Shown: in pieces, positions 22,716 to 34,780 of the stretch
Layout: every line of letters starts with the position of its first letter
How positions within the stretch are numbered: the stretch's first letter is position 1
DNA from: Ovis canadensis
Taxonomy: Eukaryota > Chordata > Mammalia > Artiodactyla > Bovidae
Assembly (NCBI RefSeq): GCF_042477335.2
Contig: NC_091247.1
Location: 38,491,501-38,555,500 of the forward strand
DNA length: 64,000 nucleotides
Reading direction: 5' to 3'
Notes under the pieces: generated by a model
What the model was told of the DNA's origin: nothing
The model's database searches: none
What the model saw: the letters and a program-made list of their open reading frames with translations, nothing else
Made by a program: the position numbers and the translations under genes

Positions 22716-22970
22716 ATAAGACAGCTGGGTGTGCTTTTTAGATGTGCACAAATGTGGTCAGAAACAGTCTTTATCGCAGATACTTTATAGATAGGCTGTA
22801 TTTCGGAGGGTCAGGGCATGGGAATCTACTCAACTCATTTGGTAAAAGTCTAAGCAAAATAACCCAAGTGCTTGGGGTAGTGACACTTGTGCAGTGGGTA
22901 CTACAGGTTGTACAGCTGATGTAGCACATTTAACAAACTATAATTGCTACCCTTAAAAAAAGAGGCAGTA

Positions 22971-23280
22971 AGGTTTCCCTGATGGTTCAGTGGAAGAGAA
23001 TCCACCTGCCAATGATACACAGGTTTGATCCCTGATCTGGGAAGACGCCATGTGCCATGGAGCAGATAAGCCTGTGCACCACAACTACTGAGCCTGAGCT
23101 CTGGAGCCCCAAAGGCACAGCTACTGAAGCCTGTGCATCCTGGAGCCTGTGCTCCACAAGGGAAGCCACTGCAGTGAGAAGGCCATGCACCACAACTACA
23201 GAGTAGCCCCCACTCTCTGCAACTAGAGCAAAGCCTGCAGGGCACTGAAGACCCAGCCCAGCCAGAAATAAAAGAGATAA
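22971..23280 (+). mobile_element. CHR-type SINE, nearly full length
   Basis: Head 'ggtttccctgatggttcag', then the gcaccacaactac-rich body, ending in 'ccagccagaaataaaa'. Confidence 0.85.
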
Positions 23281-23299
23281 AATCATTTGAAAAGGAGTT

Positions 23300-23384
23300 G
23301 GGGATGGACAGGGAAGCCTGGTGAACTGCAGTCCAAGGGGTCACAAAGAGTCGGATACAACTGAGTGACTGAACTGAACTGAAT
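23300..23384 (+). mobile_element. Short BovB 3' end
   Basis: About 85 bp of the BovB tail ending GACTGAACTGAACTGAAT, severely 5'-truncated. Confidence 0.75.
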
Positions 23385-23389
23385 ATTAC

Positions 23390-24500
23390 ATACACTGATA
23401 AGAAACAATCTTAAGATGTAGCAGTAAATGAAAAAACAATAGGTACAAAATAGAGTGTAAAGTTTGCTTAAATTTGAGTAATAAAAGACATACATACATA
23501 TAAATTATATGCTTATGTATACATGGAATATCTCCAAAAGGATACACAGTTAGCTCATCAAATTATGTTCCATGTGTTTATATTAGTTACTAAAAAAAAA
23601 AAAAAAAAAAAAACAAAAAAACCACCCAAAAAACCCAAATTAAAAATCTAGCCACAAAGCCTCAAATATCAGTGAGATAGGAAACAGAATAGGTAATGGT
23701 CATTAGAAAAAGAGATTCCTTCAAATAAGAAAAAGAAAAGCTTGCCAAAAGACAAATGGAGCTAAGGTTTGAAATTAGTATTTCACAAAAGAAATATACA
23801 GGGCAAACACATTCTTAAAACATATATCTTCCTTAGAAACTAAACAAAACCAAATGCCATTATTTTACCCTTCAGACTGGAAACTTAAACAACAACAAAA
23901 AAACACTTAACACTGGTACACGTATATAAAACAGGAATGCTCATACTTTACTGGTGATGCTTGGGTTTTAGCCTTCTAACCATACATGTATCAAAAGCCT
24001 TAAGCATACACACAAAGGGTAAAGCATGCACCTTTCTCTCACCCAGCAATGGCACCTCCAAGAACTAAACATGAGCAAATAAGGCAACAAGTACAAAAGA
24101 ATACATCCAACAAGGATACTACTTCATGGGTGTTGTGTTTTGCTTTTTTTCCTTTACCCCTAAATAATCTACTCATAGCTTTGATTATAACAGCAAATCT
24201 TGGAAGGAAGCCAGTGTTTACCAATAAAAGATTAGTTAATAAATTACAGTATAACCAAGTAACTACTAAAACCTAAGTTTCCAAAGAATTTATACGAGCA
24301 TTTAACAGATGTTCACAGTACATGGGAGAAAAACGATTAGCAAAGAAAGCAGCATCTCATCTCTTTGGCTAGGGGCAAGAAATATATACCCATAGGAGCC
24401 TGGAAATACAAATACCAAAATGTTAATATTCTGGGGGTAGATTATATGTGATTTTTGTTTTTTTTCCTACCTTCTGATTTCTCCTAAGGTTGTTTTTTTA
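23390..24500 (+). mobile_element. Degenerate L1M fragments
   Basis: Several stretches resemble L1M 3' sequences, with a long A-run at 23591-23612. Boundaries are uncertain. Confidence 0.4.
23591..23612. repeat. Poly(A) run
   Basis: About 22 A, probably the tail of an old L1 or SINE. Confidence 0.8.
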
Positions 24501-24505
24501 TTTAG

Positions 24506-25522
24506 ATGGGAATACCAGACCACCTGACCTGCCTCTTGAGAAACCTATATGCAGGTCAGGAAGCAACAGTTAGAACTGGACATGGAACAAGAGACTGGTT
24601 CCAAATAGGAAAAGGAGTACATCAAGGCTGTATATTGTTACCCTGCTTATTTAACTTATATGCAGAGTACATCATGAGAAATGTTGCGCTGGAAGAAACA
24701 CAAGCTGGAATCAAGATTGCCAGGAGAAATATCAATAACCTCAGATATGCAGATGGCACCACCCTTATGGCAGAAAGTGAAGAAGAACTAAAGAGTCTCT
24801 TGATGAAAGTGAGAGAGGAGAGTGAAAAAGTTGGCTTAAACCTCAAAATTCAGAAAACTAAGATCATGGCATCTGCTTCCATCATTTCGTGGCAGACAGA
24901 TGGGGCAATAGTGGAAACAGTGGCTGACTTCATTTTGGGGGGCTCCAAAATCACTGCAGATGGTGATTGCAGCCATGAAATTAAAAGATGCTTACTCCTT
25001 GGAAGGAAAGTTATGACCAACCTAGACAGCATATTAAAAAGCAGAGACATTACTTTGTCAACAAAGGTCTAGTCAAGGCTATGGTTTTTCCAGTGGTCAT
25101 GTATGGATGTGAGAGTTGGACTGTGAAGAAAGCTGAGCACAGAAGAATTGATGCTTTTGAACAGTGGTGTTACAGAAGACTCTTGAGAGTGCCTTGGACT
25201 GCAAGGAGATCCAGCCAGTCCATCCTAAAGGAGATCAGTCCTGGGTGTTCACTGGAAGGACTGAGGTTGAAGCTGAAACTCCAGTACTTTGGCCACCTCA
25301 TGAGAAGAGCTGACTCATTTAAAAAGACCTTCATGCTGGGAAAGATTGAGGGCAGGAGGAGAAGGGTACGACAGAAGATGAGATGGTTGGATGGCATCAC
25401 CGACTCAATGGACAGGAGTTTGAGTAAACTCTGGGAGTTGGTGATGAACAGGGAGGCCTGGCATGCTGAGGTTCATGGGGTTTGAAAGAGTCGGACATGA
25501 TTGAGTGACTGAACTGAACTGA
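24506..25522 (+). mobile_element. BovB LINE 3' part downstream of SNRNP27
   Basis: 5'-truncated sense BovB running to the characteristic ACTGAACTGAA end. The RT motif reads YADG instead of YADD. Two overlapping frames (24506-25072 and 24988-25485) show a frame break. Confidence 0.92.
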
Positions 25523-25744
25523 ATAAGGATGTACTGTTTTTCAATTTGGGAAATATGGTATTGGGACAGGGGGCAAAAAACACAGAAGACACAAAAAATC
25601 CAGTTATATTTTTTCAATATTCTAATCTTTAAAACTATGAAGAATCATGATATCTAAATCTATGTATGAAAAAAGAAACTGTGTGGGGAGATTCTTTTTT
25701 TCTAGTTATAAAAATATCAAATACAAAAGGGTAGGAATTATTGC

Positions 25745-25750
25745 TTTATT
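25745..25750 (-). terminator. Candidate SNRNP27 polyadenylation signal
   Basis: AATAAA on the minus strand, about 325 nt after the SNRNP27 stop codon. The exact cleavage site cannot be read. A BovB copy ends about 220 bp further downstream. Confidence 0.5.
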
Positions 25751-26073
25751 TGAGAAACTTACTTCCAAATCACTTTTATGTATTTTAAAAAGTCATAAAG
25801 AGCATCCAAGAAAAAAACATATACAGTTTCCATAGGAATAAGGACAAAAAAATGGGGTTGATGACTGCCCCAAACGATATTTCCTAAAGGAAAAAAATGT
25901 AATATTTAACTTTTTTTTTGAGGCTGGGTAAGTGAACTACATACATCATAAATAAAATTTTCTTACTTTACAAGGAGGAAGGACTCTGATCCTGTTTTTG
26001 ATGCACATTAAATACAAAAATCCATTTTTCTGAACAAGATGAGGGAAAAAACATCATTCTTCAATACTTCAGC

Positions 26074-26128
26074 TCATGCAATGAAATCCAAAGGTCTGTT
26101 GAATCCACCTTTTCGATTCATGTACTGC
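26074..26128 (-). CDS. SNRNP27: SNRNP27 coding exon 6, C-terminus and stop
   Basis: 55 coding nt, acceptor catag. It encodes [17 protein letters not shown] followed by TGA at 26074-26076. The 3' UTR continues to lower coordinates. Confidence 0.96.
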
Positions 26129-29100
26129 CTATGACGAGAAAATTTATTTATTAAAAAAATTGTGGGTTTGTCTTATAAAAGAAATAATCATATGCTTCAG
26201 AAGTGAAACCTATAAACTAGTTCTAAAATGGCAACATCTAGGGCAAGAAGTATTCAAAGTCAAAATCTAAACAAAAGCATGGAAATATACTTTCAGTATT
26301 ATTTGGGAAGATTCTACAGACTTAAAAAAAATCAATTGAAAATCCATATTTAAGTAACACCAAACGCCTACCACATTTAAGGAAAACAGAGAAGTTTCAA
26401 ACAGGTACCTATCAAACAAATCTGATTACACACTGTACTAGTTCTCCCCATAAGACCTTATTTGAAGGTAATTTTATAGTGGACTGTTGATTCTAGTATT
26501 TCAACTCACAGCAGTCTCCAATCACACTATTCATATTTCTAAAGTAACTGAAGTATTAGTCTAAATTAACTGAAGTGATAAAATTTAGAGAAAAAGACAA
26601 TGTTTGAAGATGTCTTGACTTTTCTGTTCATGCAGTGAGATTTCAAGTATGGATTGGTTTGTTTTGTGGTATTAATAAAATATGCCTATACTTAACAGAT
26701 AGGTATTTACAGTTGAAATCCTTAAATAATCAATTTAGAGAAATAATTCAGAAGGAATCTATTTTAAAACCTATAATTATAATGAAATTAAAGTCTAAAG
26801 ACTTGAGACTATGCTATTTTGAAGAAAGAATTACTTATAACCTAAAATATTTAAGCCAACTACCTCTTCTCTGTAATAGTTTCTGGTTCACAGGTAAATT
26901 TAAAATTATTTTAACATACAAGAATATAAACAAGGAAGATTAAATCAAGGAACAATATGGAAACCTAACTAAAGTAAGGGATTGTATGGAAAACTGCTAC
27001 ATTTCCTACAAACATGATTATCCCATAACAAATTCTTTCCCAAGCATATAATTTATATTAGTTCAAACATAATAATGGCAGCTATGCATACCTATACTTC
27101 CTCTTCTGAGACACATTTATGGCATAGGCATTTACAGAGCCATCCACCTTTTTCCCCTGGAGAGAAGCAAGAAACAAAAACCAAAACACACACACAAACA
27201 AACAACACACAAGAGAAAGAATATATTAAATGCCTTGATCAGAGAGCTGCATTCCACAGACCTCTTCAATGGCAAGATGCATTTAAGCATGACGTAATCC
27301 AATGACTGAAAGAATTTTCAGATCCTGATGATATCCCAGGAACTCCTAAGTGTTATAACTCTGTTCACATTTTTATAGTCACATATAAGGAAATACCAAT
27401 ATTCAAACCAACAAATGCTCATATGTATTATGTGCAAGGCATGCAGGGAGAGTGGATAGCAGAGCCTCACCTTTTCTGGTCAGAGAATTCTTCAAAACCA
27501 AATACAAGTTACGGATATCTCCTCTAGAAAAATTCATATTCACAAAAATTTAACTTACGACCTGAACTGATGGGATTCTCAAATCAGTCACCATTCGTAT
27601 CTAATTCCATTTCTTGCACAGGCTTTGAAATTTTTATTTTTTATTTTTTTTTTAAATTTATTTGGCTGTGCCAGGCATTAGTTGTTTCAAACATGATCTT
27701 CAGTCTTTGATGCAGCATGCAGAGTCTTTAGTTGTGCCATGTGGGATCTAGTTCCCTGACCAGGAATCGAACCCAGATCCCCTGCATTAGGAGTACAGAG
27801 TCTCAGCCACTGGACCACCAGGGAAGTCCCAAAATTTTGATTTTTAAATCAAGAATCAAGATAACAGGTACTAATATTGTATCACTTGTACCTCAGACTT
27901 TCTTTTTCATTAATTTCTTTATGGGTCTTTTGATTCAGCAAAATGAACTCACCACTTTCTGTTCCTCATGCCTAAACTGCCTTCTCAACTTCCATCCAAT
28001 CTTTAACCGTCTGGTTTTTGTGCATTCTTCAAGGCCAAGTCAAATGACCCAGCTGCTAGGAAGAGCTCTCTTCTCTAACTCCCACAGAATGTTAACTGTG
28101 CTTTCCTCACAATTCCCTCCATTTCTACCCTCCATTTATCAAGATGTCTGATCATGATGATAGTATCTACACCATCACCATGGGTAACATCACACTGTTG
28201 TTGTTTAGTCACTAAGTCACATCCAACCCTTTGCAACCCCATGGACTATAGCCCACCAGGCTCCTCTGTCCGTGGGATTTCCAAGGCAAGGATACTGGAG
28301 TGGGTTGCCATGTCCTTCACCAGGGGATCCGACCCACCCAGAGATCAAACCCGGGTCTCCTGCATTTAGCAGGCTGATTCTTTACCACTGAGCCACCAGG
28401 AAAGTCCATTCATCTTTTTTACTAAGTTCAGTTACTAAAGGCGAACTGATTTTTGAAAACTATTTGTAGAGTTGTATGTTTTAGCTCTCTTCTCATTTAC
28501 ATGTTGGAATAGAAAATTTGTCCATAAATAAACAAAACCAACTTTGAAATTTTTTAGAATGTTAAAATAGAAGGGAAAATAAGTAAACTAATTTGGCATC
28601 TGAAGAGGTTCCACCATGGATTAATGATGAAATATCACAAGATACACATTACTGAAAACTACAAATGAGGTGAGAAACTATAACTGAGAGCCCTGAAGCC
28701 AACTGCATATGAATTAACATCTTGATGTCATTAAAAAACAACTGACATCATTTGTTCTTGTGGTACTCATAATTTTTATGGAATATATAAATTCTCACCT
28801 AATTTTTCCTTTATAAACAAACATCTTCAGCACAGACTACATTTAAAAGTAGTGTGGCTCCATCTTTACATCTGATACTAAGGAATTCCAAACATAACGT
28901 CAGGCAATAGTAAAACCAAAAAAAAAAAAAAAAAAAAAAAAGAACTCTAATAAGGTCCTTCACTATTCTTCTAAAAATAGTGAAATTTAGTTGTCTCATT
29001 TTGGAAGTATTTTTATTCATCCAATATATGTATTAATTAAACCAGTTTACTTACAAAACGCTCATTGGAATAGCAAATAAGGAACTGGTATATTCAAGAA

Positions 29101-32100
29101 AAAAACCTGATACAGAAATTGCATTAAATTTTAAAATGGGGTTCACATAGCCATTTGTGAGAATCAAAGAGCTCATTCTTAATTTTCTCACCTCAAAATA
29201 GTCATGCCTCTGGTACTCCTCTTAGGCCACACACTGTCATTTAAAAAATACACAGGAATCCTACAGAATGACATCAGTTAGAAGCTCTTAGAGCATCTGC
29301 AATTACCCCACTCCATTCACGACATAATGGAACACAAGATTAGAGAAGTGGATTATTTCTGACACCTCCCCTCAGAGATTGCAACTTCTATTTGTAAAAT
29401 GAAAAGGACTTAAAATTCTATAAAGAAAGTTTTAAAAATGTATTTTCTCTCCACACACACTCTCCCTGTCTATTCTTAATGGCTTCCTCTCTCTATCCTC
29501 CCTTCTCTCTTCATTCAATTTCCTCTCTCCCTTCATCTCCCCTTTGCTCTATTTCTCTCTACCCCATCTCCTTATCTTTCTCCCATCTCCCTGTCCACAA
29601 CCTCTCCCTCTTTTGCCTCCCCACCTCCTTATTCTTTCCAATATGATGGTCAGGGCTAGAGAACAATCAAATTCCTGTCAATCCCTTTCCTTGAGTTATG
29701 AGATATGTATGCAGCTATGCAATGTCATCTCTATCTGGCAGCTGCATTTCATTCTGTTTCATAGCACTTCCCTTTCCTACAATCCTTTCTTTGGTTAACC
29801 CTATCAGCCTGACACCTCAACAGTCATCACTGACTACTTGCCTCCATTCCCACCACCACTAACTCTTGTTTCTGAATTGTTCTCAGTATTCCAGCTTCTC
29901 TCCTCAGGTCAGGCCTTCATCATCTTTCACTGCATGACTGGGCAGTTCTCCTAGTCTTTTGTTTGTCCTCCATGAGGCCCCAGGTAATCTTTCTAAACAT
30001 ACATATAATCTGTTGCTCCCTTGCTTAAAAAACCATTGCTTCCTCTCGTCATCAAAATAATCAACTTAAATTCCTCAGTATGGCTAAGGATATCAGCCTT
30101 CTGTGATTTGCCTCCCACTCTATTTCTAGCCCCATCTATAGTCACCAGCCCATCAACACCCTTTCTCTAGTCACTGAATTTGAACCTCCTCCAATACTCT
30201 ATGCCACTTCACGCTGACAGGGCATCTCTGTAAGCTTTTCCCTCTATTTCAAATGATCTTCCTCCTCTTCTTTGTCTGATCACCTCTACTGGCCCTTTAA
30301 GATCTAATTCAAATATCCCAAGCAAATACTCCCTGAATTCCAATGGCAGCCCACAACTTCCTTCTCTTTGCTTTCAAATCCCTTCACACAGTTACTGTCT
30401 TCTAACAGAATAAGCTTGTATCATTGGAAGAAATTACAAGTGATAGTAAAAGAATATGGAAAAATGGGGCAGATCAGTTCACATTAAGAATACTTGACTG
30501 GCTACATGTTTTACTTACTTTTGTGGAGTCAAAGGAGGCAAATCCCATTAACTTCATCATTTCTATTTCTTCCTCTGTTTTGCCCTCTAAGTCTTCCTCT
30601 ACAAAAATAAGTGATACATTTTAAACTCATTTTATACATAAAAAAGAAAGCTGGCAATAGATTAATAGTTGTTCCACTTTACCAGCAGAGAATATACTAA
30701 ACAACTAGCTAAAGACTTGAATTTAATGAAAAATCCCTCAATTTGGATAGAATATAACTTAAGGTGCCAAGGAAGAAGTGGCATCTCCATCCTCCACTGT
30801 AAGAGACTGCTTAAAAGGATATGCTTGGCATCTTTAGGAAGGACCACCTTCAACATCAGACAGTGAAGATACTTCCAAAATAGAATATTTTCATGTTTTT
30901 AATTGTCCTTCCTGTATCAAGAGCACCAAATAATGAGTAATTAGGGTACAATTAAAACAAAATCTCAAAACCATATCCAAATGAACACTGTGTGTGTGTG
31001 TGTGTGTGTGTGCTCAGTCATGTCCAATTCTTTCACGACAGCATGGACTGTAGCCCACCAGGCTCCTCTGTCCATGGGATTTTTCAGGCAAGAATACTAG
31101 AGTGGGTTGCCATTTCCTTCTCTAAGGGATCCTCCCAACCCAAGGACTGAACGTGTGTCTCCTTCATTGCAGGCAGATTCTTTACTGCTGAACCACTGGG
31201 GAAGCCCCTAATGAATACTGTCAAAAACTTAAATAGCTAAAGATTCAAAAATCATACTTAATTTTATAATTGAATTTCTAAACAAGGCTATACATTTCCT
31301 ACAGTTATTTATCTAATATTACCAGTTATCTGGCGTTCTTTGCTCTTTGTTTCTTTTGTTTCTTTCTTCTCCTCATCTCTTCTTTCTTTCAGTCGAGAAG
31401 GGGAAGGAGATGTGGATCTATGTCGTCTTGGGGACCTAATATTTAATAGGGAAAGATGTCAGAAACAGAGACATACCTGGTGACTTGTGTTGATGAGCAC
31501 AGATATACATGAGTGCATGAAAGGTAAAGGCTGAACAAAAGCCGGATTCTAGAGAAAGGAATTTGTTCCTCAAAGCAGAACGGGGAAGAAAGTTCTGCCT
31601 CAGCTCAGTTCAGTCGCTCAGTCGTGTCCGACTCTTTGCAACCCCATGAACTGCAGCAGCCAGGCCTCCCTGTCCATCACCAACTCCCGGAGTTCACCCA
31701 AATCCACGTCCATCAAGTCAGTGATGCCATCCAGCCATCTCATCCTCTGTTGTCCCCTTCTCCTCCTGCCCCAAATCCCTCCCAGCATCAGAGTCTTTTC
31801 CAATGAGTCAACTCTTCACATGAGGTGGCCAAAATACTGGACTTTCAGCTTCAACATCAGTCCTTCCAATGAACACCCAAGACTGATCTCCTTTAGAATG
31901 GACTGGTTGGATCTCCTTGCAGTCCAAGGGACTCTCAAGAGTCTTCTCTAACACCATAGTTCAAAAGCATCAATTCTTCTGCGCTCAGCTTTCTTCACAG
32001 TCCAACTCTCACATCCATACATGATCATTGGAAAAACCATAGCCTGGACTAGACGGACCTTTGTTGGAAAAGTAATGTCTCTGCTTTTGAATATGCTCTC

Positions 32101-34544
32101 TACGTTGGTCATAACTTTCCTTCCAAGGAGTAAGTGTCTTTTAATTTCATGGTTGCAGTCACCATCTGCAGTGATTTTGGAGCACCCCAAAATAAAATCT
32201 GACACTGTTTCCACTGTTTTCCCATCTATTTGCCATGAAGTGATGGGACCAGATGCCATGATCTTAGTTTTCTGAATGTTGAGCTTTAAGCCAACTTTTT
32301 CACTCTCCTCTTTCACTTTTATCAAGAGGCTCTTTAGTTCCTCTTCACTTTCTGCTGTAAAGGTGGTGTCATGTGCATATTTGAGGTTATTGATATTTCT
32401 CCCGGCAATCTTGATTCCAGCTTGTGCTTCTTCCAGCCCAGTGTTTCTCATGATGTAGTCTGCATATAAGTTAAATAAGCAGGGTGACAATATATAGCCT
32501 TGACGTACTCCTTTTCCTATTTGGAACCAGTGTGTTGTTCCATGTCCAGTTCTAACTGTTGCTTCCTGACCTGCATGGGATTCTCCAGGCAAGAATACTG
32601 GAGTGGGTTGCCACTTCCTTCTCCAGGGGATCTTCCTGATCCAGGGATCAAACTGGGGTCTCCCGCATTGCAGGCAGATGCTTTCACCTCAAGAGGCAGG
32701 TCAGGTGGTGTGGTATTCCCATGTCTTGAAGAATTTTCCACAGTTTATTGTGATCCATACAGTTTGCCTAGGCCCTGACTATTAACAAAAAATTATTGTT
32801 TAATTATCAGTTACATTCAGTATAGCTAGGATAAAAATCTTTTTGTAAGGCAGAAAAAAGAAAACAAAAAGTATATTTGATGGTTATTAAGAATCAGAGT
32901 CCACTTCTAGAATTCTTCCAAGATCTCACACTCTTGATTATATGGTTGAATAAACTATTATCACCAAAAGTTTATAAAAAAGTAAGACTATAATATACAA
33001 AACACTTTTTTACTCCTGCTAAGTACTTTTCATGTATTATTTTTCATTTACTCCTCAAGACAACTCTACTATGTGGAATGTTATCAACCCCATTTACCAA
33101 TGGGAATGTTAGGTTTAGAATAAAGTGGGATAAAGTTCCGCTGATTTCATGACACCGTTAAGTCCCTTTGTAAGCGATAACAACAAAGAGCAGAGACTAC
33201 GCAGCTGTGGTAAAACTTCTGCTTTGCTGCACTTACCTGGAACGCCTTCTGTGTGGGGAGCGAGAACGGCTTCTTCTCCGATCTCGCTCCCGGGACCGGG
33301 ACCTTTCTCGGCGCCTGCGTTCTCTTTCCCGAGATGTGGACCGGGACCGCCTACGCTCTAATAAAAACACAAAATTGCAGAGTCAAAAATTACTTGAAAC
33401 ATCTACTGGATGCTGAGCCGACCAACAGTAATATAATGTGAGCCATTTCTAGATGTCACATTTAAAAAGTAAAAAAAGACACATGAGATTAATTTTAACA
33501 GTATAGATTTAACCCAAACTTGGCTTCCCTTGGTGGCTCAGAGGTTAAAGCATCTTCCTGCAATGCGGGAGACCCCAGTTCGATCCCTGGGTCAGGAAGA
33601 TACCCTGGAGAAGGAAATGGCAACCCACTCCAGTATTCTTGCCTGGAGAATCCCACGGAGGGAGGAGCCTGGCAGGCTACCGTCTACCGGGTCACAAAGA
33701 GTCGGACACGGCTGAGCGACTTCACTTCACCAGCATTTCAACATGCATTCATTTTTCCGCACTAATCAAGGAAAACCTGTGTTCGACACTTAAACAGCAG
33801 TTCTCAATTCGGATTGCGAACTTGTTAAGTACTCAATAGCCCTCTGTGGTTCGAGGGCTCATTTAACTTTTAAGATCAACCTGATTAGCTGAAGGTGATA
33901 AAAACTAACCAGGGGGCAGAATCGAGGTTCTAAGGGAAATCTTCTCCTCTCACTGCCCCCTTTAGGGGGCTGGGGCCAGAAGTCATTATGAGGTGAGCAC
34001 CCTGAACGCAAACTCCTAAACGTCGATTTCCCTACTATAAACTGGGGAGGAAACCCTGACCACTTATGAACCTGGCGGCAGCACACGCTGAGTATTACGG
34101 AGTGTGGCACGTATTCTCATGTCAGCTTTGAAAGATAATATTTACCCCAGATGTCTAATTACGGGAATTCGGACGCAGGAGGGCTGGATGACTTGCACTA
34201 GGTCACCCAGAAATTGGGGGAACCATGGCCTGACTCTAAATTCCCAAGCCACAAGTACAACAAAAGTTATTACAGAAGGCTGACAAAGAGTCGGCCAAAC
34301 CCCAACTGGGTTAAAAAAAAACACACAAAAAAAGCTGCCTTCAAACCGGAGGGCTGAAGCGTGTACGGCCCAGGTCTTCGTTCCCAGCAGACCCCTCTCT
34401 TCTCCTTAGAAGAAAAGGTTCCCCCCTCTCCGCAGCCGTTAGACTGGGAACCAAAGTGGGGACGAGTCTCCAACCGAGCCCTCGACCCTCAGAACCTCCT
34501 CTGAACTCACCCCTCCGTGGGGAGCGGCTGCGACTGCGACCCAT
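26074..34544 (-). CDS. SNRNP27: SNRNP27, U4/U6.U5 tri-snRNP 27 kDa protein, complete coding sequence
   Basis: SNRNP27 (27K) is an SR-rich component of the spliceosomal U4/U6.U5 tri-snRNP that acts in the nucleus during spliceosome activation. Coding exons on the minus strand are 34511-34544, 33237-33357, 31323-31435, 30519-30598, 27092-27156 and 26074-26128. Their lengths sum to 468 nt, encoding 155 residues plus TGA, the length I know for the human protein. Residues 1-65 or so are an RS/RE/RD-dipeptide domain, residues 68-90 are a charged [10 protein letters not shown] stretch, and the C-terminus is a highly conserved block ending RPLDFIA. Met141, at which a worm mutation is known to alter 5' splice-site choice, is conserved. 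All introns are GT-AG. The gene lies head-to-tail between MXD1 and GMCL1. Confidence 0.97.
27092..27156 (-). CDS. SNRNP27: SNRNP27 coding exon 5
   Basis: 65 nt, acceptor ctccag, donor gtatgc. It encodes [20 protein letters not shown] and the first bases of the next codons. Confidence 0.96.
27655..27831 (-). mobile_element. CHR-type SINE, antisense
   Basis: From 'ttatttggctgtgccaggc' to 'ggaccaccagggaagtccc', in SNRNP27 intron 4. Confidence 0.88.
28192..28407 (-). mobile_element. Bov-tA SINE, antisense
   Basis: Full-length, from 'ttgttgtttagtcactaag' to 'gccaccaggaaagtcc', in SNRNP27 intron 4. Confidence 0.9.
28918..28941. repeat. Poly(A) run in SNRNP27 intron 4
   Basis: About 24 A; on the gene strand this is a T-run. 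Confidence 0.8.
29850..30410 (+). mobile_element. L2 LINE relic
   Basis: Sense L2 3' region, recognised by 'ctactggccctttaagatct' and by the block near 30000-30080. In SNRNP27 intron 4. Confidence 0.65.
30519..30598 (-). CDS. SNRNP27: SNRNP27 coding exon 4
   Basis: 80 nt, acceptor ttgtag, donor gtaagt. It encodes [20 protein letters not shown] and the FDSTK that follows, the start of the conserved C-terminal domain. It ends on a codon boundary. Confidence 0.96.
30989..31010. repeat. (TG)n microsatellite
   Basis: TG dinucleotides at the tail of an antisense Bov-tA. Confidence 0.85.
31011..31207 (-). mobile_element. Bov-tA SINE, antisense, preceded by (TG)n
   Basis: Antisense copy whose tail is the TG repeat at 30989-31010, in SNRNP27 intron 3. 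Confidence 0.9.
31323..31435 (-). CDS. SNRNP27: SNRNP27 coding exon 3
   Basis: 113 nt, acceptor attag, donor gtaata. It encodes the end of the RS domain ([14 protein letters not shown]) and the charged linker [21 protein letters not shown] BovB insertion begins about 165 bp upstream in the preceding intron. Confidence 0.96.
31602..32576 (-). mobile_element. BovB LINE 3' part in SNRNP27 intron 2
   Basis: BovB on the same strand as SNRNP27, 3' end at 31602. RT motif reads YAHD instead of YADD, and the frame is broken. It continues after a Bov-tA patch at 32693-32770. Confidence 0.9.
32577..32692 (-). mobile_element. Internal Bov-tA fragment embedded in BovB
   Basis: Central piece of a Bov-tA SINE lacking both its head and its tail, replacing about ten bases of BovB between 'gacctgcat' and 'tcaagaggcagg'. 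Confidence 0.75.
32693..32770 (-). mobile_element. BovB continuation after the Bov-tA patch
   Basis: About 80 bp of BovB RT sequence continuing the copy at 31602-32576 and ending where unique intron sequence resumes. Confidence 0.8.
33237..33357 (-). CDS. SNRNP27: SNRNP27 coding exon 2 (RS domain)
   Basis: 121 nt, acceptor ttattag, donor gtaagt. It encodes almost pure Arg/Ser/Glu/Asp dipeptides (for example [16 protein letters not shown]). The exon is CpG- and purine-rich compared with the AT-rich intron around it. Confidence 0.96.
33523..33732 (+). mobile_element. Bov-tA SINE in SNRNP27 intron 1
   Basis: Full-length sense copy about 165 bp upstream of exon 2 of the gene, opposite to the gene. 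Confidence 0.9.
34511..34544 (-). CDS. SNRNP27: SNRNP27 coding exon 1
   Basis: Encodes [11 protein letters not shown] plus one base. The donor is gtgagt-type directly after GGAGGG, and the split codon GAG (Glu) completes in exon 2. The start is fixed by identity with the known N-terminus. Confidence 0.96.
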
Positions 34545-34564
34545 TTGGAATCCTTCTCCAGTAC

Positions 34565-34680
34565 AAGTCGACCCGGAAACGGCTGTGCAACTTCCGGGAG
34601 GGCGGGAACCTAGCTTTCACCGCCGACTGGGAAACGATAAAACGACTCGCCAGGGTTCCGGCTTCTAAAGAAGGGAGGCT
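34565..34680 (-). promoter_or_regulatory. SNRNP27 promoter / 5' UTR with ETS-type sites
   Basis: A short GC-rich segment directly upstream of the SNRNP27 ATG. It has CCGGAAA at 34573-34579 and, on the minus strand, CCCGGAAG at 34591-34598, the classic ETS/GABPA pattern of TATA-less housekeeping promoters. The start site itself is not determinable by eye. Confidence 0.6.
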
Positions 34681-34780
34681 GCCCCAACCTGATACCGCCT
34701 CATCTCTGCTCCTCCAACCCCTCTTTCCTGGTGGCTTCACTATCTTCTCTCCAGTCTTTCGAGGTGGGCATTAGAATGTG

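Larger units (their letters stand above)
15600..25744. other. Intergenic region between MXD1 and SNRNP27
   Basis: About 10 kb without a recognisable gene. It holds microsatellites, BovB copies, several Bov-tA and CHR SINEs, L1 and L2 remnants (listed separately). The stretches 16240-17870 and 22190-22490 look unique and AT-rich, and I see nothing coding in them. Confidence 0.7.

Noticed and set aside
29444-29650. Strong pyrimidine tract as a regulatory or triplex element
   Set aside because: TC-rich but irregular and not mirror-symmetric; it lies in SNRNP27 intron 4 next to an L2 relic and has no supporting signal.
33395-33515. Possible conserved intronic element near SNRNP27 exon 2
   Set aside because: The sequence resembles a decayed interspersed repeat; I could not name the family and see no regulatory motif.
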